Assembly (NCBI GenBank): GCA_052161605.1
Contig: CP197409.1
From: JBKCUI01 sp052161605
GTDB lineage: Bacteria > Planctomycetota > Planctomycetia > Pirellulales > Pirellulaceae
Strand: one strand, 5' to 3'
DNA: 64,000 bases
A program made the position numbers and the translations under genes. This document shows positions 43,154 through 51,190 of this stretch, in pieces. The notes under the pieces were generated by a model that searched no databases, was not told the origin of the DNA, and worked only from the letters and a program-made list of their open reading frames with translations. How positions within the stretch are numbered: position 1 is the first letter of the stretch; each line of letters opens with the position of its first letter.

Positions 43154-44059
43154 TTAAGAAGGTATCATTGTTGGGAAAGAGAGTGGAAATGCTGCGGGGA
43201 CTGCAATCGCCTTGTCCGCTGGCGTTCGGGGATTGGTCTCCATAAAATTGCCAAACCAGTCAAGGATCGCATTCCGAACCAAATCTCGATCGCTTTGCAT
43301 AGTTGCAAGATGATCAACATCGGGATAGTAGTGAACGGATAGCTGGGGGGTGGGCCGGATCTCCGAAAACATCTCGTAGAATTGACCAGGGTAACTATAG
43401 TAATCAATAGAGCCGCCCGTGTAGATCCATTGCATTCTTGCACCTCGTCCAAGCAATGTTCTCACCTGATTCTGGCAAGTATCCCGATCTGCGAATTCTC
43501 GAATATCCTGTCCCATGGGCATGGTACGGTAAGCCTGAGAATTACCTCGTAAATGACTGCGGAACAACTCCTGCCACTTTTTGAACCGGACTATCTTTGG
43601 CCCATACTTTTTCGCGAACCAATTGAGATAGAAACGTGGTGTTCGGAACCCGCAACCGTCCATCAAAGATAGACCCACGATCCGTTCGTCTTGAAGGGAT
43701 GCGGAAAGCGCGTCATCGGCTCCAGAACACAACCCAAACAATGCAAATTGTTTCCAACCGTATTGCGATTCCAGCCAGTCCAAGGCCTGCCTAATCTCAT
43801 TTGCTGCTCGCTCCAAGGAACACCCAACTGCACCGACTGGTAAGCTTTCGCCAATCCCCGAAAGGTCGAATCGAAAGGAGGCGATCCCCATGCGTTCCAA
43901 CCCGCGTGCCAACTGCACATGCAACCGCATAGGACCGATGTGTGAGAGCATCCCAGGCGTTAGCATCACGACGGCAACATCCGACTTGGGAGCTGATTCA
44001 GGACAAGAGTACCAACCGACCAGGTTTCGATGGTCACCGAATACGTTCATGGAATCCAT
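43154..44059 (-). CDS. Alpha/beta hydrolase resembling exosortase-A-associated hydrolase 1
   Basis: The 301-residue protein has the alpha/beta hydrolase plan (SFRFDLSGIGES, then the elbow FGLCSGADDAL, then the C-terminal His in YPDVDHLATMQS). The nucleophile elbow reads G-L-C-S-G, so the third position is Cys rather than Ser. The same elbow feature occurs in the hydrolase-1 family found with exosortase-A loci. The ATG is 3 bases after the stop of the adenylation-carrier protein, and GAGGAA upstream provides a ribosome-binding site inside that gene. It probably acts in the same pathway, perhaps on a carrier-bound amino acid, which is inferred from gene order. Confidence 0.78.
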   Translation of the reverse strand: MDSMNVFGDHRNLVGWYSCPESAPKSDVAVVMLTPGMLSHIGPMRLHVQLARGLERMGIASFRFDLSGIGESLPVGAVGCSLERAANEIRQALDWLESQYGWKQFALFGLCSGADDALSASLQDERIVGLSLMDGCGFRTPRFYLNWFAKKYGPKIVRFKKWQELFRSHLRGNSQAYRTMPMGQDIREFADRDTCQNQVRTLLGRGARMQWIYTGGSIDYYSYPGQFYEMFSEIRPTPQLSVHYYPDVDHLATMQSDRDLVRNAILDWFGNFMETNPRTPADKAIAVPAAFPLSFPTMIPS

Positions 44060-44062
44060 CTT

Positions 44063-46750
44063 CTATTCCTCGCTACAAAGCAGTTTGATAATTGTTTTCG
44101 ATGTTGCAGGCGACGCGAATGCGCTATTGGCGTACATGAGACAATTCCAATAGATCTCGTCCTCGTTGGGATAGATATTCCAGCAACTAGTATTCTGAAC
44201 CGGATGTTGTTGCGATTTTTCCGATACTGTGACAATCCAGCTCTTGTAGGAGGCATCGAAATCTTCAGCTAACGGCCATGACGTTGCCGCCACTTCGGTT
44301 CCCAAGGTGAATGGCCATGGATACCCCATGATCTCTTCCCTCCCTAACTCGCGGACACTGAGATAACGAGTTAGCCCCGAGGTTTCCTCGGCATGCATAT
44401 TGCTTAGTTGATCGAGGTACTTCGGACCATCCAGTACGGGATCCCAAGCGACAAAGTGCTCGATCTGCTCCAAGCGGGACGAAGCGACAACGTTGGCCCC
44501 CAATCGCACGCCAACAATCGAGACTCGTTCGACCTGCAATTTGCTTCGTACGGCGTCCACGACGGATCGAACGTCTTCTCGCCATTGTCGCAGGGACAAT
44601 CGTTCGAGACCTCCATCAGAGTCTCCAGTTCCTGCATAATCGAAGCGAACGACATCAAAGCCGTTTTGGGCCAGCTGTACAGCAAGTTGTTGCATATTGC
44701 GGAAGGCCCGTGTCGCTTCGTGTCCATACGTCGGAACCATAACGACAGCATGCTTCCTCGAGGGCTGTTTACCAGCGACGGGCGGATAGTGCACGTTAGC
44801 AAGCCTAGCACCTGCACTGCGGATCTCAAGTGAACAGATCTCGGGAAGCTTGGAACGGAGGTTCGCGGTTGAACTTTCGCTCGCAATGTTCCTATTCGAA
44901 TGAATAGCATCTCGTAAATACTCGAGCTGCCTACCCATCGAAGCGATGGTAGGGTTCGCGAAGAAATCACGAACAGGAATGACCATGTTTAATTCGCTCG
45001 ACATACGGGCGATGATTTTGGTGACCAACAATGAGCTTCCACCAAGATGGAAAAAATCATCGTGGACTCCCACACTAGGAAGCTGCAGGACGCCCTTCCA
45101 AACTTCTGCAAGCTGTCGCTCCAGGTCCGTGCTTGGAAGCGATTCGTCTTGTATGCCTCCCAGCACGACCAAATCCGTGCCACGCGGTAGAGCGGCGCGG
45201 TCGATCTTACCGTTGATGGTCTTAGGGAGCGAATCTAGGATCGCTCCGCGTGTTGGCACCATGTAACCAGGAAGCCGATCGCGGAGGAACTGCATATAGG
45301 CACATTGGTCAAAGCGAGACACTTCTTGCGGAACAAGGTAGGCGACCAAATACTTTTGGCCGTTGGCTTCTTCACATACAACGAGTGATTCGCGAATATC
45401 AGGATGCAGGTTCATCACGGACTCGATCTCGCCCGGTTCGATCCGATACGATCCTATCTTCATCTGATGATCGACGCGGCCAGAGAATTCAATGTCCCCC
45501 GATGGCAACCAACGTGCGAGATCACCCGTCCGATAGATTCGCTGAGAGCCGCTCAGTCCCGCCAGTTCAATATTGAGAAACGCTTTGTCCGTCAGATCCG
45601 GACGGTCTAGATAACCGCGTGCTACTGCTGGTCCTCCGATGAATAATTGCCCTGTCTCCCCTTCACCCACTGGCCTTAAGGTCTCATCCAAGATATGAGC
45701 ATCGTAGCCGGGCAGCGGTCGACCGATCGGCATTTGCATGCCATCCCAATTGGGATCAGGAATGAAGGCGGTGCAGGTTACGGTTGTTTCCGTTGGACCA
45801 TACGCATTGCACCACAGCACTTCCTGTTGGCACAATCCACGCCAGCGCCGATAATGCTCGACCGATATCTTTTCGCCCGTCACGATAACCAACCTGAGGC
45901 AATCAGGAACCTGTGCCTCCGAAGCGGCCATGAGGTCGACCCATTCATTCCAGTAGGCCGTGGCGATGTGCAAGGCTGTTATTTGATTTGTTTCAATGAG
46001 ATGTGATAGCTCGATGCTAGCATCCGCTCTTTCTCGCGGTCGCACCACCACGGCGCTACCGACCAGCAACGGAGGGTAGATTTCCTCGATGGCAACATCA
46101 AAGTTAAGAGTCGAGAACTGAAGGGTTCGATCGGATGCCTCCAATCGATATAGTTCGACATCCGCTAAACAGTAAGTAACGAGGCTGCCATGTTCGATTT
46201 GAACCCCTTTAGGCTTGCCGGTTGAACCCGAGGTATACATGACGTACGCAAGCAGATTACTGGGTAGTTCGACATCCGGGTTCCGAGTGTCGGATTCGGA
46301 AGCAAAATGCTCGGGCTTAACGATTTGCACCGTGCTTGGATCAAGATTTGCATAGAGCGAGGTATATCGGTCGTCGCAGATGATCAATGGAATGCCTGCA
46401 TGACTAACGATGTACTCCAGTCGATCGGCAGGAAACTCTGGATCGAGCGGAACAAATGCCAAGCCAGCTTTGAGAATACCAAGCATGCTCTGGATCGCTT
46501 CGATAGATCGATCTAGACAGATTCCGATTCTCGTTTCCGAAGGCAACGACATTTGGAGAAGCGAGTGCGCGATTCGGTTCACGCATTCGTTCAATTCTAG
46601 ATAGGTAACCTTTCTACCTTCGAATTCGATCGCAATGGAATCTGGGGTCCGCTCAACTTGCTGTTCGAATAATTTAGTAAACGAAGCGTAATTCAAAGAA
46701 GACGCGTGTTCGGATTGTTCCAGGGTATTGTTCAACATGAGTCTTTGCAT
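44063..46750 (-). CDS. NRPS-like protein: adenylation domain - carrier (PCP) - alpha/beta pseudohydrolase
   Basis: From the ATG at 46750 the protein has about 895 residues. The adenylation domain (about 20-530) has A3 YTSGSTGKPKG (172-182), Asp218 in FDVA (the amino-group-binding Asp), YGPTE at 317, RTGD at 407 and Lys515 in NGKIDR. The carrier domain (about 545-615) has Ser573 in LGGSSL. The C-terminal alpha/beta fold (about 640-895) has GVRLGA at the nucleophile elbow, so the nucleophile is Arg, and no His is seen in the expected end segment; it is probably inactive. An ATG at 46738 is equally plausible. The open frame extends 133 codons further upstream, but that part overlaps the aminotransferase gene and is not credible. 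A hand alignment of pocket residues gives D-V-E-H-I-T-A-V-T-K, of low certainty. Confidence 0.85.
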   Translation of the reverse strand: MQRLMLNNTLEQSEHASSLNYASFTKLFEQQVERTPDSIAIEFEGRKVTYLELNECVNRIAHSLLQMSLPSETRIGICLDRSIEAIQSMLGILKAGLAFVPLDPEFPADRLEYIVSHAGIPLIICDDRYTSLYANLDPSTVQIVKPEHFASESDTRNPDVELPSNLLAYVMYTSGSTGKPKGVQIEHGSLVTYCLADVELYRLEASDRTLQFSTLNFDVAIEEIYPPLLVGSAVVVRPRERADASIELSHLIETNQITALHIATAYWNEWVDLMAASEAQVPDCLRLVIVTGEKISVEHYRRWRGLCQQEVLWCNAYGPTETTVTCTAFIPDPNWDGMQMPIGRPLPGYDAHILDETLRPVGEGETGQLFIGGPAVARGYLDRPDLTDKAFLNIELAGLSGSQRIYRTGDLARWLPSGDIEFSGRVDHQMKIGSYRIEPGEIESVMNLHPDIRESLVVCEEANGQKYLVAYLVPQEVSRFDQCAYMQFLRDRLPGYMVPTRGAILDSLPKTINGKIDRAALPRGTDLVVLGGIQDESLPSTDLERQLAEVWKGVLQLPSVGVHDDFFHLGGSSLLVTKIIARMSSELNMVIPVRDFFANPTIASMGRQLEYLRDAIHSNRNIASESSTANLRSKLPEICSLEIRSAGARLANVHYPPVAGKQPSRKHAVVMVPTYGHEATRAFRNMQQLAVQLAQNGFDVVRFDYAGTGDSDGGLERLSLRQWREDVRSVVDAVRSKLQVERVSIVGVRLGANVVASSRLEQIEHFVAWDPVLDGPKYLDQLSNMHAEETSGLTRYLSVRELGREEIMGYPWPFTLGTEVAATSWPLAEDFDASYKSWIVTVSEKSQQHPVQNTSCWNIYPNEDEIYWNCLMYANSAFASPATSKTIIKLLCSEE

Positions 46751-46758
46751 ATCTCGAG

Positions 46759-48078
46759 CTAGGAAACTGGAACTGAGGTGCTTGGGATCCATGGCATGGC
46801 TGGAAGGTTGACCACATTTCTTGCTCGGAGTTCTGCAACGACTGATTCGATGGAGCTTTGCAGGATATCTAGCCCGGTGTTGAGGTCCTCGCTCGAAATA
46901 GTCAGGGGAGGTAACAGTTTGATTACTTGATCGTTCGACCCAGAGGTTTCGATCATGAGACCATTTTCGAAGGCCTTTTTGCAAACATCGGATGCCCAAG
47001 GATTGTCGCCTGTATCGATTCCCCACACCATGCCTCGCCCTCGAACAGAAACAGCACATGATGGTAAATTTTGGCTGATACTTTCCAGTCGACGAACTAT
47101 AGTGTTTGCGTGGTGGGCAATTTGTTCGACCAAGGTATCGTCTCGCCAATACTCCAGTACGGCACGAGAGGCAACAAATGCGAGGTTGTTACCGCGAAAG
47201 GTTCCCGTATGCTGGCCAGGCTGCCAAATATCGATCTCGGGATTAATCAAAACGAGTGACATGGGGAAGCCACCGCCGATCGCTTTGGAGAGGCAAACCA
47301 CGTCTGGTTTGATCCCTGAAGGTTCGAATGAGAAAAATGTACCGGTTCGTCCATTCCCAACTTGGATGTCGTCTACGATTAGCAATACATCATGCGCCTT
47401 ACATATCTCGGCGACGCGCTGCAACCATCTCGTTGATGCAACGCGTATACCACCCTCTCCTTGTACAGTTTCAAGAATAACGGCGGCTGGGAGTGGTAGT
47501 CCGCTACTACTATCGATTAGCATACGCTCAAGAATGAGGCTTGTATCAAAATCACCAAGATAGCCATCGAATGGTAAGTGGGTCACATTATTATGGGCCC
47601 CGTAGGAGAGATCATGATAATATTGGTTCCCGGTCAAGGCTAATGAGCCGAGAGAGTGACCGTGATATGCATTGGTAAACGCAACGATATGTGAACGTTG
47701 TTTGCACTTGCGGGCAAGTTTAATTGCAGCCTCGACTGCATTGGTTCCGGTCGGTCCGGTAAACTGAACTCGATACTTTAATCCTCGCGGTTGAAAGATT
47801 ATCTCATCTATAGCCTCAAGCAGTTCCGTCTTGGCACGAGTTGCAGTATCCAAACCGTGCATTACTCCGTCACACTGAATGTAATCGAGTATTGCCGATT
47901 TAACGCGAGGGTTATTATGTCCGTAGTTTAAGGTCCCAGCACCGGCGAAGAAATCTAGGTACTTGCGTCCATTGACATCCGTGAGCCATGGGCCTTGGGC
48001 GGTGTCGAATACTGTGGGGAAAGAGCGAACGTAACCGCGAATATTGGATTCTAAGCGTTGGATGGTGTCTAGGTTCAT
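46759..48078 (-). CDS. Class III aminotransferase, diaminobutyrate-2-oxoglutarate aminotransferase (EctB)-like
   Basis: The 439-residue PLP enzyme has FTGPTGTNAVEAAIKLAR (105-122; core GPTGTNAVEAA), the Asp of LIVDDIQVGNGRTG (Asp236), and the Schiff-base lysine in CLSKAIGGG (Lys265). The pattern NYGHNNP…GLDTATRAK near the start is the EctB/DABA-aminotransferase variant. EctB makes 2,4-diaminobutyrate from aspartate semialdehyde. No ectA or ectC is nearby, so the ectoine pathway is unlikely. The stop lies 8 bases before the start of the adenylation-carrier gene, so the diamine is a plausible substrate for that adenylation domain. This is an inference from order. Confidence 0.85.
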   Translation of the reverse strand: MNLDTIQRLESNIRGYVRSFPTVFDTAQGPWLTDVNGRKYLDFFAGAGTLNYGHNNPRVKSAILDYIQCDGVMHGLDTATRAKTELLEAIDEIIFQPRGLKYRVQFTGPTGTNAVEAAIKLARKCKQRSHIVAFTNAYHGHSLGSLALTGNQYYHDLSYGAHNNVTHLPFDGYLGDFDTSLILERMLIDSSSGLPLPAAVILETVQGEGGIRVASTRWLQRVAEICKAHDVLLIVDDIQVGNGRTGTFFSFEPSGIKPDVVCLSKAIGGGFPMSLVLINPEIDIWQPGQHTGTFRGNNLAFVASRAVLEYWRDDTLVEQIAHHANTIVRRLESISQNLPSCAVSVRGRGMVWGIDTGDNPWASDVCKKAFENGLMIETSGSNDQVIKLLPPLTISSEDLNTGLDILQSSIESVVAELRARNVVNLPAMPWIPSTSVPVS

Positions 48079-48213
48079 CTTGGTTCTGGGGCCTTAGGGG
48101 ACGATAGAAAAAACCACAGAAGGCTAGGTCAACGGGAATTCCAAACGAAAGCTCAGTAGCAGACAACCTAAGAAAACCGGTGAAGTCCGGTATGGATTTT
48201 CATCCTTTAACGA

Positions 48214-50631
48214 TTAGTCGGGAGATCTCGATTCTAATTTCGATCGATACTTTTTAATCCACTCGCTGACTTCGGTATCTTTGGTTGCCCACCAATGATC
48301 CGCATCACGCTGAGGCCAAGGCTTGCTTTTGGATAGCAGTGCAATGGTGGCGCTCACCGCCAGCATTGTTGCAGGTCGTTTCTCTGGATCAGGACTTGAG
48401 CATGCAAAGAGCAACGAGATAAGTTCATCTACAGTATCCATATCCATACCTAAGTCGGGAGACTTGCTAAGAGTGGCTTCTCGAATCGACTGAGGAGTCG
48501 CGCTAACACCGGGCACCTTCCCTGTCAGCAGGAACAATCCGAGGACTCCGAATGAGAATGTATCGATCCTTGGGTCTGTAATCCAAGGGCTTTCGATACG
48601 TTCTGGTGCTATGAAGCCCGGTGTTCCGATAACGATCCTCGTTGCTGACATATCCCGACGGATAGGATCTGCAATATGCTTGGCCAATCCAAAGTCTACA
48701 ACTTTCACATAATCTTTTGGACTCGTCGAATTGATCATGACGTTTTGAGGCTTTATGTCGCGATGTACAAGCCCAAATTGGTGCGCCTCCGCCAGTGTCT
48801 GTGCCACTTGCTTGAGAAAAGAAAGAGTCCGAGCAATCGGGATGCTACCTTCGAACTCCATGAGTTGGGCTAGCGTAATCCCCTCTACAAGTTGCATGAC
48901 ACAGAAAACATGCCCATCCTTTGAAATACCAAAATCATAGATATGCACCACATGCGGGTTATCAAAACTAGCTGCAAGACGAACTTCTCTCTCAAATCGT
49001 TTAATGGTGGCTTGATTCACAACATTTGGCTTGATGAGCTTGATTGCAGCAGGTCGATGAAGCGCTTTATGCACGCCGAGATAGACAACGCCGAGTCCTC
49101 CCTCACCCAGTTTTTCGGAAAGCCTATAAGGTCCCAAGGACCTATTGGAGAAGTCGATATTTCTCAAGTGGCGGACGAGCGAAATGCTTAGTAGTAGTGC
49201 CATGCAAGTCATAGGAAGTGCGAGCAATACGAAGAACACTGAGTTCACGAATTCGATCCCGCGAAAGGCATCAGCGTAGCGAACCTCCACTATGACACCC
49301 CGTTCCAAAGCATCGATCCATCGCCATGCACCTATAACCTGAATGCCTCGATAATCTCGGTAACCTTGTATATTCTCTCCGTCCTTTTGAAGCATCAAGC
49401 CCCGCGCGGCCAGAGTTGGCGGCCAGTTTTCCGGACTTTCGAGCTTTGCACGCTTGGGCTGGAGTAGATCTGCGCCCGGATCCAGGCACGGAAAAAAAAC
49501 TTTGCCTGATCGGGACTTTTGATCCTGCATCTCCGGTAATGATAGCAAGAATTCTTGATCGGCAACTTCTGAAGTAAAGTGCCCGTTGGTGTCAATCATG
49601 TAACACTGGGCATCGGGAACCAATGCAACATCTAGAATCGCCTGCAACTCATCGAGGAATCCAGAACTGCGAATCATCATGGCCGCGATAACTGTATCCG
49701 CCTCTTCTTCGCTCTGGTCTATAAGCGACTCCCTGGATGCACCAAATATTGGTACGAAGAACATTACAAAGGGTTTATCAGCTTCGAGGGGGTAGTTTTT
49801 GCTCATGGTTTCGTTGCTCGGTTTGGGCAACAGAACCTGGGGAGCCCCATCTTCAAAAACTCGACTCAGAATGGACTTGCCAGTCATAGATGCGGCCTGT
49901 CCAAATCCTATGGGCATATCTGATTCAAACTGCCAATCGGCGAGCAATTGGAAGTTAGCATTCCAAACTGCATATCTCAGATTCGCTGACTGGGAAGCCT
50001 TGTGTACGGATGAATTATCTCTTCTTCCGATGCGACTGTTTCGGCTTGCAAGCCGTGTTAGGGTCGTAGCTATGAGGCGTTGTTGTGGAGCATTGCGTAG
50101 ATCATCGTTCAGCGTATCTGGCGAGTTGGTGCGACACATTTGGTCCAACTCTGCAATGCACTTCTGGACTGTCGACTGCTTGCCCCAATCGGAAAACCGC
50201 AGCTGATTGTATTCCACCCAGGTTAAAATCTGATTTCGCTTTTCAGAAGCGGCGCTTTTGAGTCCATCGAGATACTTACCGCGGGCTCCGCGATTAATCT
50301 CATATCGCAGATACAAGCCGAGCGTGCATATGATAACTAACGATATCAAGGCAATCGAAAGTGGTGTGAATCCACCAACTAACCAGTATCTTAACCGGTT
50401 GAGTTGACTTGAAACTCTACTCTTAGAGGTGATGCTTTCTCCGCCAAAACGCTGAGTCGATTCCATGATCGTTCGACTACTATTCTTCTCCAAAAGTAAC
50501 CGCACCTCTTGTGCGATGTCCGGTTCGGTGACCTCTACCTCGGTAAGTCGAGTTGCTTGCACGAGGGGAGGCTGAACCATTAACTCAAAGAAAAGCTCTT
50601 TAGCCTTGGCGTATTGCTCAGCATTCACCAT
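48214..50631 (-). CDS. Transmembrane Ser/Thr protein kinase with extracytoplasmic sensor domain N-terminal and kinase C-terminal
   Basis: The 805-residue protein starts with a short cytoplasmic region, a helix at about 91-109 (PLSIALISLVIICTLGLYL), a large sensor region of about 350 residues outside the membrane, a second helix (about 463-486) and a C-terminal kinase (500-770). The kinase shows GEGGLG (509-514), Lys531, HRDIKPQN (623-630), DFGLAK (646-651) and APE (675-677), and is likely active. Most planctomycete kinases place the kinase at the N-terminus with the sensor after it, so this resembles histidine-kinase topology. The first 14 bases overlap the sigma factor gene at 50618, so both are translated from one mRNA. 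Confidence 0.88.
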   Translation of the reverse strand: MVNAEQYAKAKELFFELMVQPPLVQATRLTEVEVTEPDIAQEVRLLLEKNSSRTIMESTQRFGGESITSKSRVSSQLNRLRYWLVGGFTPLSIALISLVIICTLGLYLRYEINRGARGKYLDGLKSAASEKRNQILTWVEYNQLRFSDWGKQSTVQKCIAELDQMCRTNSPDTLNDDLRNAPQQRLIATTLTRLASRNSRIGRRDNSSVHKASQSANLRYAVWNANFQLLADWQFESDMPIGFGQAASMTGKSILSRVFEDGAPQVLLPKPSNETMSKNYPLEADKPFVMFFVPIFGASRESLIDQSEEEADTVIAAMMIRSSGFLDELQAILDVALVPDAQCYMIDTNGHFTSEVADQEFLLSLPEMQDQKSRSGKVFFPCLDPGADLLQPKRAKLESPENWPPTLAARGLMLQKDGENIQGYRDYRGIQVIGAWRWIDALERGVIVEVRYADAFRGIEFVNSVFFVLLALPMTCMALLLSISLVRHLRNIDFSNRSLGPYRLSEKLGEGGLGVVYLGVHKALHRPAAIKLIKPNVVNQATIKRFEREVRLAASFDNPHVVHIYDFGISKDGHVFCVMQLVEGITLAQLMEFEGSIPIARTLSFLKQVAQTLAEAHQFGLVHRDIKPQNVMINSTSPKDYVKVVDFGLAKHIADPIRRDMSATRIVIGTPGFIAPERIESPWITDPRIDTFSFGVLGLFLLTGKVPGVSATPQSIREATLSKSPDLGMDMDTVDELISLLFACSSPDPEKRPATMLAVSATIALLSKSKPWPQRDADHWWATKDTEVSEWIKKYRSKLESRSPD

Positions 50632-51148
50632 CGACTCCGTCGAGTTGTTTGCGCAACCAAGCCCTACACATTCGCCATTCGTTCTCGATCGTCCGCGTTG
50701 ATAACCCTAGGACTTCGGCAACTTCCGCAACTGTCATACCACCAAAAAACCTCATCTCTACAATCTTCGCCTGTCGAGCGTCCAGGTTCTGAAGAACCTG
50801 TAACAGGTCGTCCAAGGCAATAACATCACTGTCGTCGGACGACGACAATTGCAGATCGTCGTCAAATGCAATACGCACAAATTCCCCGCCCCGCTTGATA
50901 CTTCGTCGCGCTCGGGCATGGTCCACGAGGATTCGGCGCATGATTGTTGCTGCTATGGCAAGGAAATGCCCTCGGCTTTGATATCGGTCTGAGTGTTGCT
51001 TTGCAAGCTTCACATAGGCTTCATGCACTAGGACTGTAGGTGACAAGGAAACGGTAGCCGATTCGGTTTGAAGATAGCTTGCAGCTAACCTCTTCATCTC
51101 CTCGTAGGTTTCCTGAATCAAATTGTCCGCCGAACGATCTTGGGTCAT
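50618..51148 (-). CDS. ECF-type RNA polymerase sigma factor (TIGR02999-like)
   Basis: The 176-residue protein begins MTQDRSADN and has region 2 (HEAYVKLAKQ, FLAIAATIMRRILVDHARAR) and region 4 (DARQAKIVEMRFFGGMTVAEVAEVLGLSTRTIENEWRMCRAWLRK, quoted by its core VAEVLGLSTRTIENEW). This is the pattern of the large planctomycete-expanded ECF group usually paired with protein kinases. The stop codon overlaps the kinase start by 14 bases, so a kinase-linked control of the sigma factor is likely. No anti-sigma factor is present. The group has no fixed target promoter that can be read here. Confidence 0.9.
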   Translation of the reverse strand: MTQDRSADNLIQETYEEMKRLAASYLQTESATVSLSPTVLVHEAYVKLAKQHSDRYQSRGHFLAIAATIMRRILVDHARARRSIKRGGEFVRIAFDDDLQLSSSDDSDVIALDDLLQVLQNLDARQAKIVEMRFFGGMTVAEVAEVLGLSTRTIENEWRMCRAWLRKQLDGVDGEC

Positions 51149-51190
51149 GGACGTACAGTGTAACGTCCTGACGCGCCTCTCGCACGCTTG

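Noticed and set aside
46751..47149. A 133-codon N-terminal extension of the adenylation-carrier protein
   Set aside because: It overlaps the aminotransferase gene on the same strand, its translation is Arg/Cys/His-rich and unlike any NRPS start, and the ATG codons at 46750 or 46738 give a normal adenylation-domain N-terminus.
46759..48078. Ectoine biosynthesis locus
   Set aside because: An EctB-like aminotransferase is present but no ectA or ectC is within reach, while the next gene is an adenylation-carrier protein.
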